Assembly: GCA_963715815.1 (NCBI GenBank)
Contig: OY970278.1
Location: 930,001 to 994,000 of the forward strand
Direction of reading: 5' to 3'
DNA: 64,000 nucleotides
Origin: JAFAMS01 sp963715815
GTDB lineage: Bacteria; Vulcanimicrobiota; Vulcanimicrobiia; Vulcanimicrobiales; Vulcanimicrobiaceae
Shown here: positions 33,775-41,108 of the stretch, piece after piece
Position numbering within the stretch: the first letter of the stretch is position 1
How the letters are laid out: every line of letters begins with the position of its first letter
Program-made: the position numbers and the translations under genes
The notes under the pieces: model-generated
The model's database searches: none
What the model was told of the DNA's origin: nothing
What the model saw: only the letters and a program-made list of their open reading frames with translations

Positions 33775-35915
33775 GTCTTCGTGCGAAAGAGCGGAATGCG
33801 TTCGAGCTCGGCGAGCAGTTCGGGTGCGGCGATGCCGCGCGTCGGGCGATCCCAGGCTGTGAGCCAACAGCGCTGCGTTGCACGCGTCATCGCGCAGTAT
33901 AAGAGCTTACGCGCTTCGGCGGCGTGCGATTCGAGCACCTTACCGCCTTGATACTGATACCACGTGAACTTTGCCGTCCGTGAGGCGCGCGCATCGCCGA
34001 CGTTGTCCTTCGGAATGATCCCGGAACCCGTCGTGTAGACGAATGCATCCGGAACCCAATACGGCGGAAACGCTCCGGCCCGTAGGTTCGGAACGAAGAC
34101 CGATTCGTAGGCGCAGCCTTTGATCGCATCGATCTGCGCGACGACGACGCCGTTCTGCTCGATCGGGCCGGGATCGCACTGCGGCCATTCGGATTTCGCA
34201 ATCTTCTCAAAATAGGCGAGCATGTCGCCGAGCCTGCGCGTGCGATCGGCGCGCGCGTAGCGCACGATCCGCGCCATCAAGCGTTCGAGTAAATCGCGGC
34301 GGTGCGCGATTCGCGCGCGATTCTCGCCGGGATCGGGCTCGAAGATGCCGCCTTCGGTGACGATTAGCCGCGCTGCGTCCTCGAGCGGAGCGTTCTCAGC
34401 GATCTCGCGCCAACGCAGGCGGCGCGTGCGGAAACGTTCGAGCCGCGTGCGCGCTTCGGGCTCCAAATCCATGTCGCGCGCGCCGTCGATGACGTTTTGT
34501 CCGAGGCGAACGTCACGATTGCGGTCCGAACGCACGCGCGGTTCCCCTTCGACCTCCGCTTCCGAGGGCGGAAAGAGGCGGGCTTGCGCATTGGAAGGCT
34601 CGCCGCACAGCGTCACGAGCGTTGCATCCGAAAGCCGCATCGTCGGCGTTTGCAGTACGCGCAAGAGCCAATCGTGCCGCGACGTATCTTCGACTGCCCA
34701 TAAGAGCGCGAGCGCATCCTGGACGACGCGCGAGCCGAGGACATCGAGATCACCGATCAACGTGACGGGCACGTCACCATCGAGCAGCGCATCGACATAC
34801 GGACGCGCGTAGCGCAGCGTGCGCACGAGGATCGCGATCGATTTCGGTTGCGCTCCCGATTCGAGCAGCTTTGAAATCTCGGCCGCGATGAATATAGCCT
34901 CTTTTTCGTGCGAGCCGACGCGCTGCAGCGCGATTGTCCCTTGCGGATCGGTGAAGATGTTGCGGTCTTGCAAGAATTCGCGCGCGACCGCGATGATCGT
35001 GGCGCGTGGTTCCGCGGGATCGGGCATCTGCAGCACGTCGCGTCCCGTAAAGATTTGCTCGGGGCGTGCGCCGGCAAATGTCCGCGTGGCTTGATCCGGA
35101 TCGCCGGCGAACGTGACGCCGGTCAGCTCCTTGCCGTAGAGCGCGCGCAGAAAGCCGAGCTCGCCGAGCGTGACGTCCTGCGCATCATCGATGAAGGCGA
35201 GAGGCCAACGCTCGCGCGCATGTTGCGCAGCACCTTCGACGCCACTAATGACGCGCGTCGCTTCGGCGAGCGCATCGACGTCGGTCAAACAGCCGCGCGA
35301 CTCGCTGTCGGCGACGTAGATCAAATACGTTTTCTCGAGGATCTTCGCAAGATCGATCTCGCGGCGGCGTTGGCGTTCGAGCTCCGGGCCGTCGGCGTTG
35401 AGCGAATCGCGATAGCGGCGTGCTGCGATCAGCAAATCCGGATTGGCGAGGTTCGGCGGTTTCGCGTACCACTCGGTCGCTTTGTGCAGCGCCGTTTCGA
35501 GAAAACGTTTCGGTGTAATGCCGGCGGCGCGCAGTTTTCGAATCAAGCGGTACGCGGCTTGTGCGAAGCGCTCGGGTGTGCGTAAGCCTGCGACTTCGTA
35601 GTCGAGATCGCCGCCCAGCTCGGGTTCCGCCACCTCGAGCCATTCGAGGGAGAAGAGCGACGCCGCAGCGTTTTGGAAGTGCGTCTCGGCGTCCAGGTCT
35701 TCGATCCGCCCGAGCTCGAGCGCGAGGCCCGAAACAAACGCGTTATGCTCGAGGACTTCGAACGCATACGTCGCGAGTGTCGTTCCGCCGATGCGCGCAG
35801 CCGAAAGCGGATGCGGCGATGCAACGATCAATCGGTCGCGCGGAAACTCGGCGGCTGCGATGCGCGCGAGCAGCTCACGTGTTTTTCCGCTGCCGGGTTT
35901 GCCGGTAATGATCAT
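33768..35915 (-). CDS. UvrD/AddA-type SF1 DNA helicase
   Basis: 715 residues. Walker A is ITGKPGSGKTREL at the very N-terminus. Motif II reads FIDDAQDV, so the DExQ box has Asp in place of the catalytic Glu. Motif III is VTFAGDPDQATRTFAGA, and the C-terminal motifs are VAQIDAIKGCAYESVFVPNL and LLYCAMTRATQRCWLT. It is shorter than AddA and lacks a nuclease domain. The next gene upstream encodes that nuclease and overlaps by ATGA at 35912-35915, so the two probably form an AddAB- or RecB-like end-resecting complex. The Glu to Asp change could slow ATP turnover. Confidence 0.88.
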   Translation of the reverse strand: MIITGKPGSGKTRELLARIAAAEFPRDRLIVASPHPLSAARIGGTTLATYAFEVLEHNAFVSGLALELGRIEDLDAETHFQNAAASLFSLEWLEVAEPELGGDLDYEVAGLRTPERFAQAAYRLIRKLRAAGITPKRFLETALHKATEWYAKPPNLANPDLLIAARRYRDSLNADGPELERQRRREIDLAKILEKTYLIYVADSESRGCLTDVDALAEATRVISGVEGAAQHARERWPLAFIDDAQDVTLGELGFLRALYGKELTGVTFAGDPDQATRTFAGARPEQIFTGRDVLQMPDPAEPRATIIAVAREFLQDRNIFTDPQGTIALQRVGSHEKEAIFIAAEISKLLESGAQPKSIAILVRTLRYARPYVDALLDGDVPVTLIGDLDVLGSRVVQDALALLWAVEDTSRHDWLLRVLQTPTMRLSDATLVTLCGEPSNAQARLFPPSEAEVEGEPRVRSDRNRDVRLGQNVIDGARDMDLEPEARTRLERFRTRRLRWREIAENAPLEDAARLIVTEGGIFEPDPGENRARIAHRRDLLERLMARIVRYARADRTRRLGDMLAYFEKIAKSEWPQCDPGPIEQNGVVVAQIDAIKGCAYESVFVPNLRAGAFPPYWVPDAFVYTTGSGIIPKDNVGDARASRTAKFTWYQYQGGKVLESHAAEARKLLYCAMTRATQRCWLTAWDRPTRGIAAPELLAELERIPLFRTKTC

Positions 35916-37351
35916 CGCGCGAAGGCCATCGTATCGTCGGTCGGCTTCTCGCGGCAGGATGGCGCGTAGACGCAGTAGCGGCACGACGACGGATCGTCGG
36001 TCGCCGGAAAATGTTCGATCGTCCCCGATGCGAGCATGCGTCCAAGCTCAACCATCGCCGTGCGGGCGCGTTCGAGCTCGATGACGGGAATGACGCCGCG
36101 CGTCGCGTTGTCGTTTTTGACGGGCGGCCCGCTCGGCACAATCTCGAGCTCGATCGGTGCGACGTCGACGTGCGCTTCGCGCAGCGGAACGAGCGCGATG
36201 CTGCGGACGGTCTCGCCGGCCAGCGTCTGCGCCCAGTAGTAGTACGAGAGCTGAAACTCGCTGTCGTCGTTGATCGCGCGCCGGTATTCGGCGGCCGATT
36301 CGGCGATCGCGCCCGTCTTATAGTCGAAGACGGTGACGCGCCCGCTGCGCTCGTCGCGATCGACCCGGTCGATGTAGCCGCGAAATTCGATGCCGTCGAG
36401 CTCGATGTCGGCTTTGATCTCGCAGCCGATGACTTCGAACGGTTCCTTTTTCGCGCGCTCTTCCAGCCACGCGAGATATTTTTTCGCGGTGCGCTGCGCG
36501 CGCAGCCGATTGAGCCGGAACTCGACTTCGGAGCTGAAATACGAGCGATGCGTCTCAAACGCCGTGTTGATTTCGCCTTCGAGGCGCATCTCCAGGTCGC
36601 GCGGCGCGACGCCGGCGATCGACGGATAGACTTTATGGAAGGCTTCGAGCGCGGCGTGAAACGCGGTGCCGTAGGCCGATGCCGAACTCGGTTTGTCTTC
36701 AACCGCGCGGCAGAGATAACGGAAGTACCACTTGCGCGGACACTCCGCATAGAGGTTCAAAGACGAGGCGCTGAAGTGCCGGTGTCCGGGAAGCGGACGA
36801 TCGGGTTCTTGCGCAGCGAGCTGCGGCGCTTCTATATTCGGTGCACTCGCTACAGGCTGCGCTTCGAGCTCGCGCACCAGTGCAAGTTGGACGTCCTCCG
36901 GTTCCCACGTTTTTCCAAGACGCTCGCAAGCGTCATCGACAGCCGCCGCGACTGCAAGAACCGCGTCACCATCGTTGAGCGCGAGCTCACTCACGATCGT
37001 TGTGACGACTTCGCGTGCGGTCGCGCCTTGCGTGCGGTATGTCGCGCCGATCCGTTCGGGCAAATGCTCGTCACGCGATCCAATCCATGCGAGCGCATCG
37101 CTCACGCCGCGCAGCGTCCGCGCGTCAACGCGCGTTTTCTCGCCGGGAGCTTCCTTTGGAAGCGCGATTCCGAGCTCGGCGAGCCGCGTCGCGATCGCGT
37201 CGCGCACTGCCGGTGGAACTTGGGGATCGTGGGTGGCCAGCGCCGCGTCAACACGCCATGCGAACGCTGGGCTCCGGACACTCCGCTTTGCCGGGCCATC
37301 CAGCATCGCGCCCAGAAGCGCGATCAGGCAGCGGCGGACGAGCCCTTCCAC
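35912..37351 (-). CDS. AddB/RecB-type PD-(D/E)XK exonuclease with Fe-S cluster cysteines
   Basis: About 479 residues from a GTG at 37351 (an ATG at 37306 is also possible; the frame to 37504 overlaps ubiX). The C-terminal nuclease has H in GTAFHAALEAF, the pair D..D-Y-K in YIDRVDRDE and VTVFDYKTG, and a QLSYYYWA helix. One Cys in LYAECPRKWYF and three in SSCRYCVYAPSC form the iron-sulfur staple of the AddB/Cas4 type. The N-terminal 200 residues are helical and unassigned. It is translationally coupled to the helicase gene, so this is a two-subunit double-strand-break resection machine. Confidence 0.88.
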   Translation of the reverse strand: MEGLVRRCLIALLGAMLDGPAKRSVRSPAFAWRVDAALATHDPQVPPAVRDAIATRLAELGIALPKEAPGEKTRVDARTLRGVSDALAWIGSRDEHLPERIGATYRTQGATAREVVTTIVSELALNDGDAVLAVAAAVDDACERLGKTWEPEDVQLALVRELEAQPVASAPNIEAPQLAAQEPDRPLPGHRHFSASSLNLYAECPRKWYFRYLCRAVEDKPSSASAYGTAFHAALEAFHKVYPSIAGVAPRDLEMRLEGEINTAFETHRSYFSSEVEFRLNRLRAQRTAKKYLAWLEERAKKEPFEVIGCEIKADIELDGIEFRGYIDRVDRDERSGRVTVFDYKTGAIAESAAEYRRAINDDSEFQLSYYYWAQTLAGETVRSIALVPLREAHVDVAPIELEIVPSGPPVKNDNATRGVIPVIELERARTAMVELGRMLASGTIEHFPATDDPSSCRYCVYAPSCREKPTDDTMAFAR

Positions 37352-37405
37352 ACCCCGTGCTTCCAGCCGCGGGGCCTTCGCCCTTCGTTCGTGAAGCACA
37401 ACGTC

Positions 37406-37966
37406 GTGCGCAGGATTATCGTCGGCGTCTCGGGAGCAAGCGGCAGCGCTTATGCGTTTGCTTTGATGCGTGCGTTGAACGCAACTTCGGACGTCGAAAC
37501 ACACCTTGTCCTATCCAAGCAAGCACCGCTCACGATCGAGCTCGAGATGCCGACCCAGAATGCATCCGATTTAGAGAAGCTCGCGGATGTCGTGCATCGT
37601 GAATCGGATCTGGCCGCCTCGATTTCGAGTGGCTCGTTCCGCACGGACGGTATGGTCGTCATTCCGTGCTCGATCAAGACGGCGTCGTCGATCGCATATT
37701 CGTTCAACGACAATCTCGTCGCGCGCGCAGCGGACGTGTGTCTCAAGGAGCGGCGCAAGCTCGTGCTGGTCGTGCGTGAGACGCCGCTGCATCTGGGTCA
37801 TCTGCGCACCCTTACGCAGCTTGCGGAAATCGGCGCCGTCATTTTGCCGCCGGTCCCCGGTATGTACGCGCGTCCGCAAAACGTCGAGGACATTTTGAAT
37901 CACACGGTCGGCAAAGTACTCGATCAGCTCGGCGTCGAGAACGAGCTCTTTACGCGATGGCGTTAG
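37406..37966 (+). CDS. ubiX: UbiX-type flavin prenyltransferase
   Basis: 186 residues. The start GTG at 37406 gives the standard opening (RRIIVGVSGASGSAYAFALM); a GTG at 37391 is also possible. The FMN/prenyl site regions are clear: VIPCSIKTASSIAYSFNDNL, then LVVRETPLHLGHLRTLTQLA, then ILPPVPGMYARPQ. UbiX prenylates FMN to make the cofactor of UbiD decarboxylases, used in quinone synthesis or aromatic acid metabolism. No ubiD is in this window. It overlaps the next gene by ten bases, linking it to the cyclodeaminase-like enzyme. Confidence 0.93.
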   Translation: MRRIIVGVSGASGSAYAFALMRALNATSDVETHLVLSKQAPLTIELEMPTQNASDLEKLADVVHRESDLAASISSGSFRTDGMVVIPCSIKTASSIAYSFNDNLVARAADVCLKERRKLVLVVRETPLHLGHLRTLTQLAEIGAVILPPVPGMYARPQNVEDILNHTVGKVLDQLGVENELFTRWR

Positions 37967-38913
37967 TCGATCTAGCGACCGGTCTGCGCTATTTCGGCGC
38001 AAAGGAAATGGAAGCGCTGACGCCCACGCCGCAGCGTACCTGCGAGCTTGCGGCACAGGCATTACGCTGGCTTGCGTCCGGCGAGATTGAAGTGCCGCCG
38101 AAATTCGGCGTTCACCCGCACGATTTCAACGTGCATGCGATGCCCGCATATTGCAAGCCGCTGGATGTCGTCGGGGTCAAATGGGTCGCCGATTTTCCGC
38201 TCAATCGCGTCAAAGGCGTTCCGACGGTGAGCGCGATGATCATTCTCAACGACGGCCAAACCGGAATTCCGTACGCAATCATGGACGGAAATTGGCTGAC
38301 CGGCGTGCGCACTGCCGCGATGACGGCGGTCTCGCTTGCGGCGTGCTCGCACGGCGCGAGCACGATGGCATTGATCGGCACCGGTCTGCAAGCCCGCACG
38401 CACTTGGCGATTATTCCGATCGCGCTGCCCTCGCTTCACACCGTGCGTGTCGTCGGCCGCACGCTCGAAGCTGCGGAACGGTTTGCCGCCTCGAATCCAG
38501 GGGTGTCATCGCGCCTTCGCGTTGAGCCTTACGCCGATATCGCCGATGCATTGCACGAAGCCGATATTGTCGTCACGGTCACGAACGAGATCAACAATCC
38601 GATTCTCGATCCGAAGATGCTGCACAGCGGCGCGACGGTCGCCCTCGTCGACAATCCTGCAAAAGAGTTTGCCACACTCCGATTGGCGGATCGTGTTATC
38701 GTCGATGATCGCGCGCCGTTCGAGACGCCGGAAGGCCATGCGCGTTTTAAACGCGGCCTGCCGCGCATCAACTCGGTGATCGGTCACATCCTGCTCGGTA
38801 GCGAACGCGGACGCACGGAACCCGATCAGCTCGTCGTCATCGCCAATCTCGGTAACGCCGCGCTCGATATCGTCTTCGCCGACGAGATTTATAAGAGAGC
38901 TACAGGCGGCTAG
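37957..38913 (+). CDS. Ornithine cyclodeaminase/mu-crystallin family protein
   Basis: 318 residues. The substrate-side segment (VGVKWVADFPLNRVKGVPTV) and the NAD-binding region (ALIGTGLQARTHLAIIPIA, then VRVVGRTLEAAERFA) match the family. Members convert ornithine to proline, or reduce ketimines and imino acids. The overlap with ubiX suggests co-expression but no shared pathway is obvious. The 3' end overlaps the convergent nucleotidyltransferase gene by 14 bases. The exact substrate cannot be read from the sequence. Confidence 0.88.
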   Translation: MALVDLATGLRYFGAKEMEALTPTPQRTCELAAQALRWLASGEIEVPPKFGVHPHDFNVHAMPAYCKPLDVVGVKWVADFPLNRVKGVPTVSAMIILNDGQTGIPYAIMDGNWLTGVRTAAMTAVSLAACSHGASTMALIGTGLQARTHLAIIPIALPSLHTVRVVGRTLEAAERFAASNPGVSSRLRVEPYADIADALHEADIVVTVTNEINNPILDPKMLHSGATVALVDNPAKEFATLRLADRVIVDDRAPFETPEGHARFKRGLPRINSVIGHILLGSERGRTEPDQLVVIANLGNAALDIVFADEIYKRATGG

Positions 38914-39658
38914 CGAAGCGTTCTGCGAGCACAAGATCGTTCTTGCGGTCGACATTGAACGCAAGGTCCGGTTTGGCGACGATAGCGCGGACCCGATAGC
39001 CCAGCAAGGCAGAGGCCCGCGCTTCGGCTGCGCTGATCGGAAGCATTCCGAGTGCGAAACGCACGACGACGTCCCAGCCGAATGCGCGTGCGAGCCGGAA
39101 AGGGCTCTTCCGCGCTGCCGCCAGCTCGTCTAAAAATTTCGTAAGTGCCGACACGACGCGTGGCCGCATCCCAAAAACGGCGCCGCCGCAATACACGCCG
39201 CCGCGCATGCGTGCCCATGTGTGCGGGACGCCGGGATAGCGTTTCTCGTGCGCTTTGCGCTCGGCGATCGCATAAACGAGGTCCGCATCGATCGATGTCA
39301 ACGCTTGTACGAATTCTTGGAGGCTCTCGCTAGAGAGCAGCGGCGCATCCGACGTTGCGAGCAGCATCATCGCGTCCGGATCGCTCTCAGAAAGACCACG
39401 CTGCACGCTTTCGATGATCTTATCACCCGAGCTGCGCCGCACGTCGGCCAGCGTAAGCGCCGAATCTTCGAGCGCGACCGTCGGTGCGACAACGGTGATC
39501 TGCTCGATCTGCGGCACAGTACGCAACGTTTTCAGCACGCGCGTCACCATCGGCACGCCGCCGACTGGAACGAAGGCCTTGTTCACCGCAGACGTACCGT
39601 CGCAGACGGCATCGCGCCGTCCACCGGCAAGTACGAGTGCGTTCAGTTTTTCCGTCAG
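38900..39658 (-). CDS. MobA/GlmU-like nucleotidyltransferase, probable CTG start
   Basis: About 252 residues. The first strand and loop (KLNALVLAGGRRD, then NKAFVPVGGVPMVTRVLKTL) are those of NTP-transferases, and the metal-binding Asp follows in LLATSDAPLLS. No ATG, GTG or TTG lies near the first strand. The CTG at 39656-39658 overlaps the hicB stop as CTGA, has GAGG just upstream and gives a perfect N-terminus (MTEKLNALVLAGG), so it is preferred. Its neighbour ispE is in the isoprenoid pathway, but I see no IspD-specific motif. The role may be molybdenum-cofactor or sugar-nucleotide related. Confidence 0.8.
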   Translation of the reverse strand: MTEKLNALVLAGGRRDAVCDGTSAVNKAFVPVGGVPMVTRVLKTLRTVPQIEQITVVAPTVALEDSALTLADVRRSSGDKIIESVQRGLSESDPDAMMLLATSDAPLLSSESLQEFVQALTSIDADLVYAIAERKAHEKRYPGVPHTWARMRGGVYCGGAVFGMRPRVVSALTKFLDELAAARKSPFRLARAFGWDVVVRFALGMLPISAAEARASALLGYRVRAIVAKPDLAFNVDRKNDLVLAERFASRL

Positions 39659-39870
39659 ACCTCGATTAGTCGCGTAAACAGGCCCGGTTCTGGAATTGGT
39701 TCGCCTTCTTCGCGGAGCGATTCGATATGCAGCGGGATCGCCTCGCGAATGAGTTGTTCGGTTTCTTCCTTTGTTTCCGCAACAGCAACGCATCCGGGCA
39801 AATCTGGAACGTAAGCGTTCCATCCTCCATCCGGCGCCGGCTCTAAGACAGCCATATATTTCATCGCCAA
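39655..39870 (-). CDS. hicB: HicB-family antitoxin
   Basis: 71 residues of the HicB fold: MKYMAVLEPAPDGGWNAYVP, then DLPGCVAVAETKEETEQLI, then IREAIPLHIESLREEGEPIP. This is the short HicB form without a C-terminal DNA-binding domain. It starts inside the last ten bases of hicA and its stop overlaps the nucleotidyltransferase CTG, so all three are translationally linked. HicB binds and blocks HicA. Confidence 0.92.
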   Translation of the reverse strand: MAMKYMAVLEPAPDGGWNAYVPDLPGCVAVAETKEETEQLIREAIPLHIESLREEGEPIPEPGLFTRLIEV

Positions 39871-40067
39871 CCCGCCTGTCTTTGAATGCTCATCCAGGTT
39901 TCGTTCAGTATTGTCGCGTTGAGACGGTTCTCATTGTACGCTACTGTGACCGTTCCCCGCTTCGTGACGTGACAAAAAATGTGATGACTACCTCGCACGC
40001 GCTTAAGAAACCAACCATCTTGCCGAAGGCGACGTAAAACGTGACGCACGGTAGTCTGCATGCGCAA
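39861..40067 (-). CDS. hicA: HicA-family mRNA interferase toxin
   Basis: 68 residues (66 if started at the ATG at 40061). The dsRBD-like toxin fold is clear: RHVLRRLRQDGWFLKRVRGS, with the catalytic His in GSHHIFCH, then GTVTVAYNENRLNATILN. HicA cuts mRNA when free of HicB. The gene order hicA then hicB, with a ten-base overlap, is standard. The pair sits upstream of a metabolic gene, which it may have captured into its operon. Confidence 0.92.
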   Translation of the reverse strand: MRMQTTVRHVLRRLRQDGWFLKRVRGSHHIFCHVTKRGTVTVAYNENRLNATILNETWMSIQRQAGWR

Positions 40068-40120
40068 AAATCATGCCAATTATCTTTTGCGTGCTTATTG
40101 TCAAAAGATGAACATCGCTG

Positions 40121-40148
40121 CTGCCCCTCGACTTCGCTCGGGGTGACA
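40121..40148 (-). repeat. Dispersed palindromic repeat, copy 3
   Basis: Read on the minus strand this 28-base unit is identical to the copy at 24181-24208. Here it is intergenic, between the hicA promoter side and the stop of ispE. Confidence 0.85.
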
Positions 40149-40177
40149 ATGAGGGAACGACACTCGCCACGGTGCGA

Positions 40178-41053
40178 CTAGCGCCAGGCTTTCGTTGGCG
40201 CGAGCGGCGTGACGTGTACGCGTGCGCCGAGAGGCGCGAGACTCTCCGCGATTGCGCGCGCTTCGCTTTTGGTTTCTGCGAGCGCGAAGCAGCTCGAACC
40301 GCTGCCGCATAGTCGCGCGACGCGCGCGCCGGCGGCGCGGAGCGCTTTGAGCGCCGCGGCGATTGCCGGTTCACGGGCTGCGATCACGTCTTCGAAATCG
40401 TTCATGCTGGCTGCGATCGCTGCATTGAAGTCGCCGCGTTGTACGGCTTCAACGGCCGCGATGCTCGGCGACGTGTTGCGCGCACGCACTTCATACTTCT
40501 CGCCGCGCGCGGTGTCGAGCGCATTGTACGCTGCGGCGGTATCGACGGCGACCGGTGGCATGACGATGACCGTCCACCAATCCGGCAATGCGCCAAGCGC
40601 GGTGACGCGTTCACCGGTGCCCTCGACGAGCGCTCCGGTTTCCACCAAAAAGAACGGCACGTCCGAGCCGAGTCCGCGCGCGATCTTCACGAAATCTTTC
40701 TCGCCGAGCGCGCCGAATGCGCCGTTCGCGGCAGCGCGCAAAATCGCCGCGCCGTCGCTCGATCCCCCACCAAGGCCACCGCCCGTCGGAATTTTCTTTT
40801 CGAGCGTGATGTCGAGCGGCGGTTCGATGTCGAGCGCATCGAATGCGCGCACGACCAGATTCGATTTGTCGCGCGGCGCGCCGTCGTCACAGCGAAATGC
40901 AAACCGTTCGGCCGGCTGCCAGCGTACGGTGTCGCGCAAGCCGATCGGCAGCATGACGCTGCGCACGCCGTGAAAGCCGTCCTCGCGGCGCGCGAGGATT
41001 TCGAGCGTCAGATTGATCTTTGCAGGCGCCTGCGCTGCTCCCGGTTGCAACAT
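40178..41053 (-). CDS. ispE: 4-diphosphocytidyl-2-C-methyl-D-erythritol kinase
   Basis: 291 residues of the GHMP kinase fold. It opens APAKINLTLEILARREDGFH as IspE does, the ATP loop is GGGLGGGSSDGAAILRAA near residue 93, and the C-terminal glycine motif is ARVARLCGSGSSCFAL. The enzyme phosphorylates CDP-methylerythritol in the MEP route to isoprenoids, so this organism makes isoprenoids that way. It is divergent from the glycoside hydrolase gene with about 55 bases between. The length is typical. Confidence 0.95.
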   Translation of the reverse strand: MLQPGAAQAPAKINLTLEILARREDGFHGVRSVMLPIGLRDTVRWQPAERFAFRCDDGAPRDKSNLVVRAFDALDIEPPLDITLEKKIPTGGGLGGGSSDGAAILRAAANGAFGALGEKDFVKIARGLGSDVPFFLVETGALVEGTGERVTALGALPDWWTVIVMPPVAVDTAAAYNALDTARGEKYEVRARNTSPSIAAVEAVQRGDFNAAIAASMNDFEDVIAAREPAIAAALKALRAAGARVARLCGSGSSCFALAETKSEARAIAESLAPLGARVHVTPLAPTKAWR

Positions 41054-41108
41054 TCAGCCGCACGTTTCGCAGGAAGGCCGAAGCCCCCCGCTCATACCCC
41101 TACTCCAC

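Noticed and set aside
36011..37390. Long plus-strand frame leading into ubiX
   Set aside because: It is antisense to the Fe-S nuclease gene. Only the part from about 37406 has UbiX sequence, so the upstream part is not coding.
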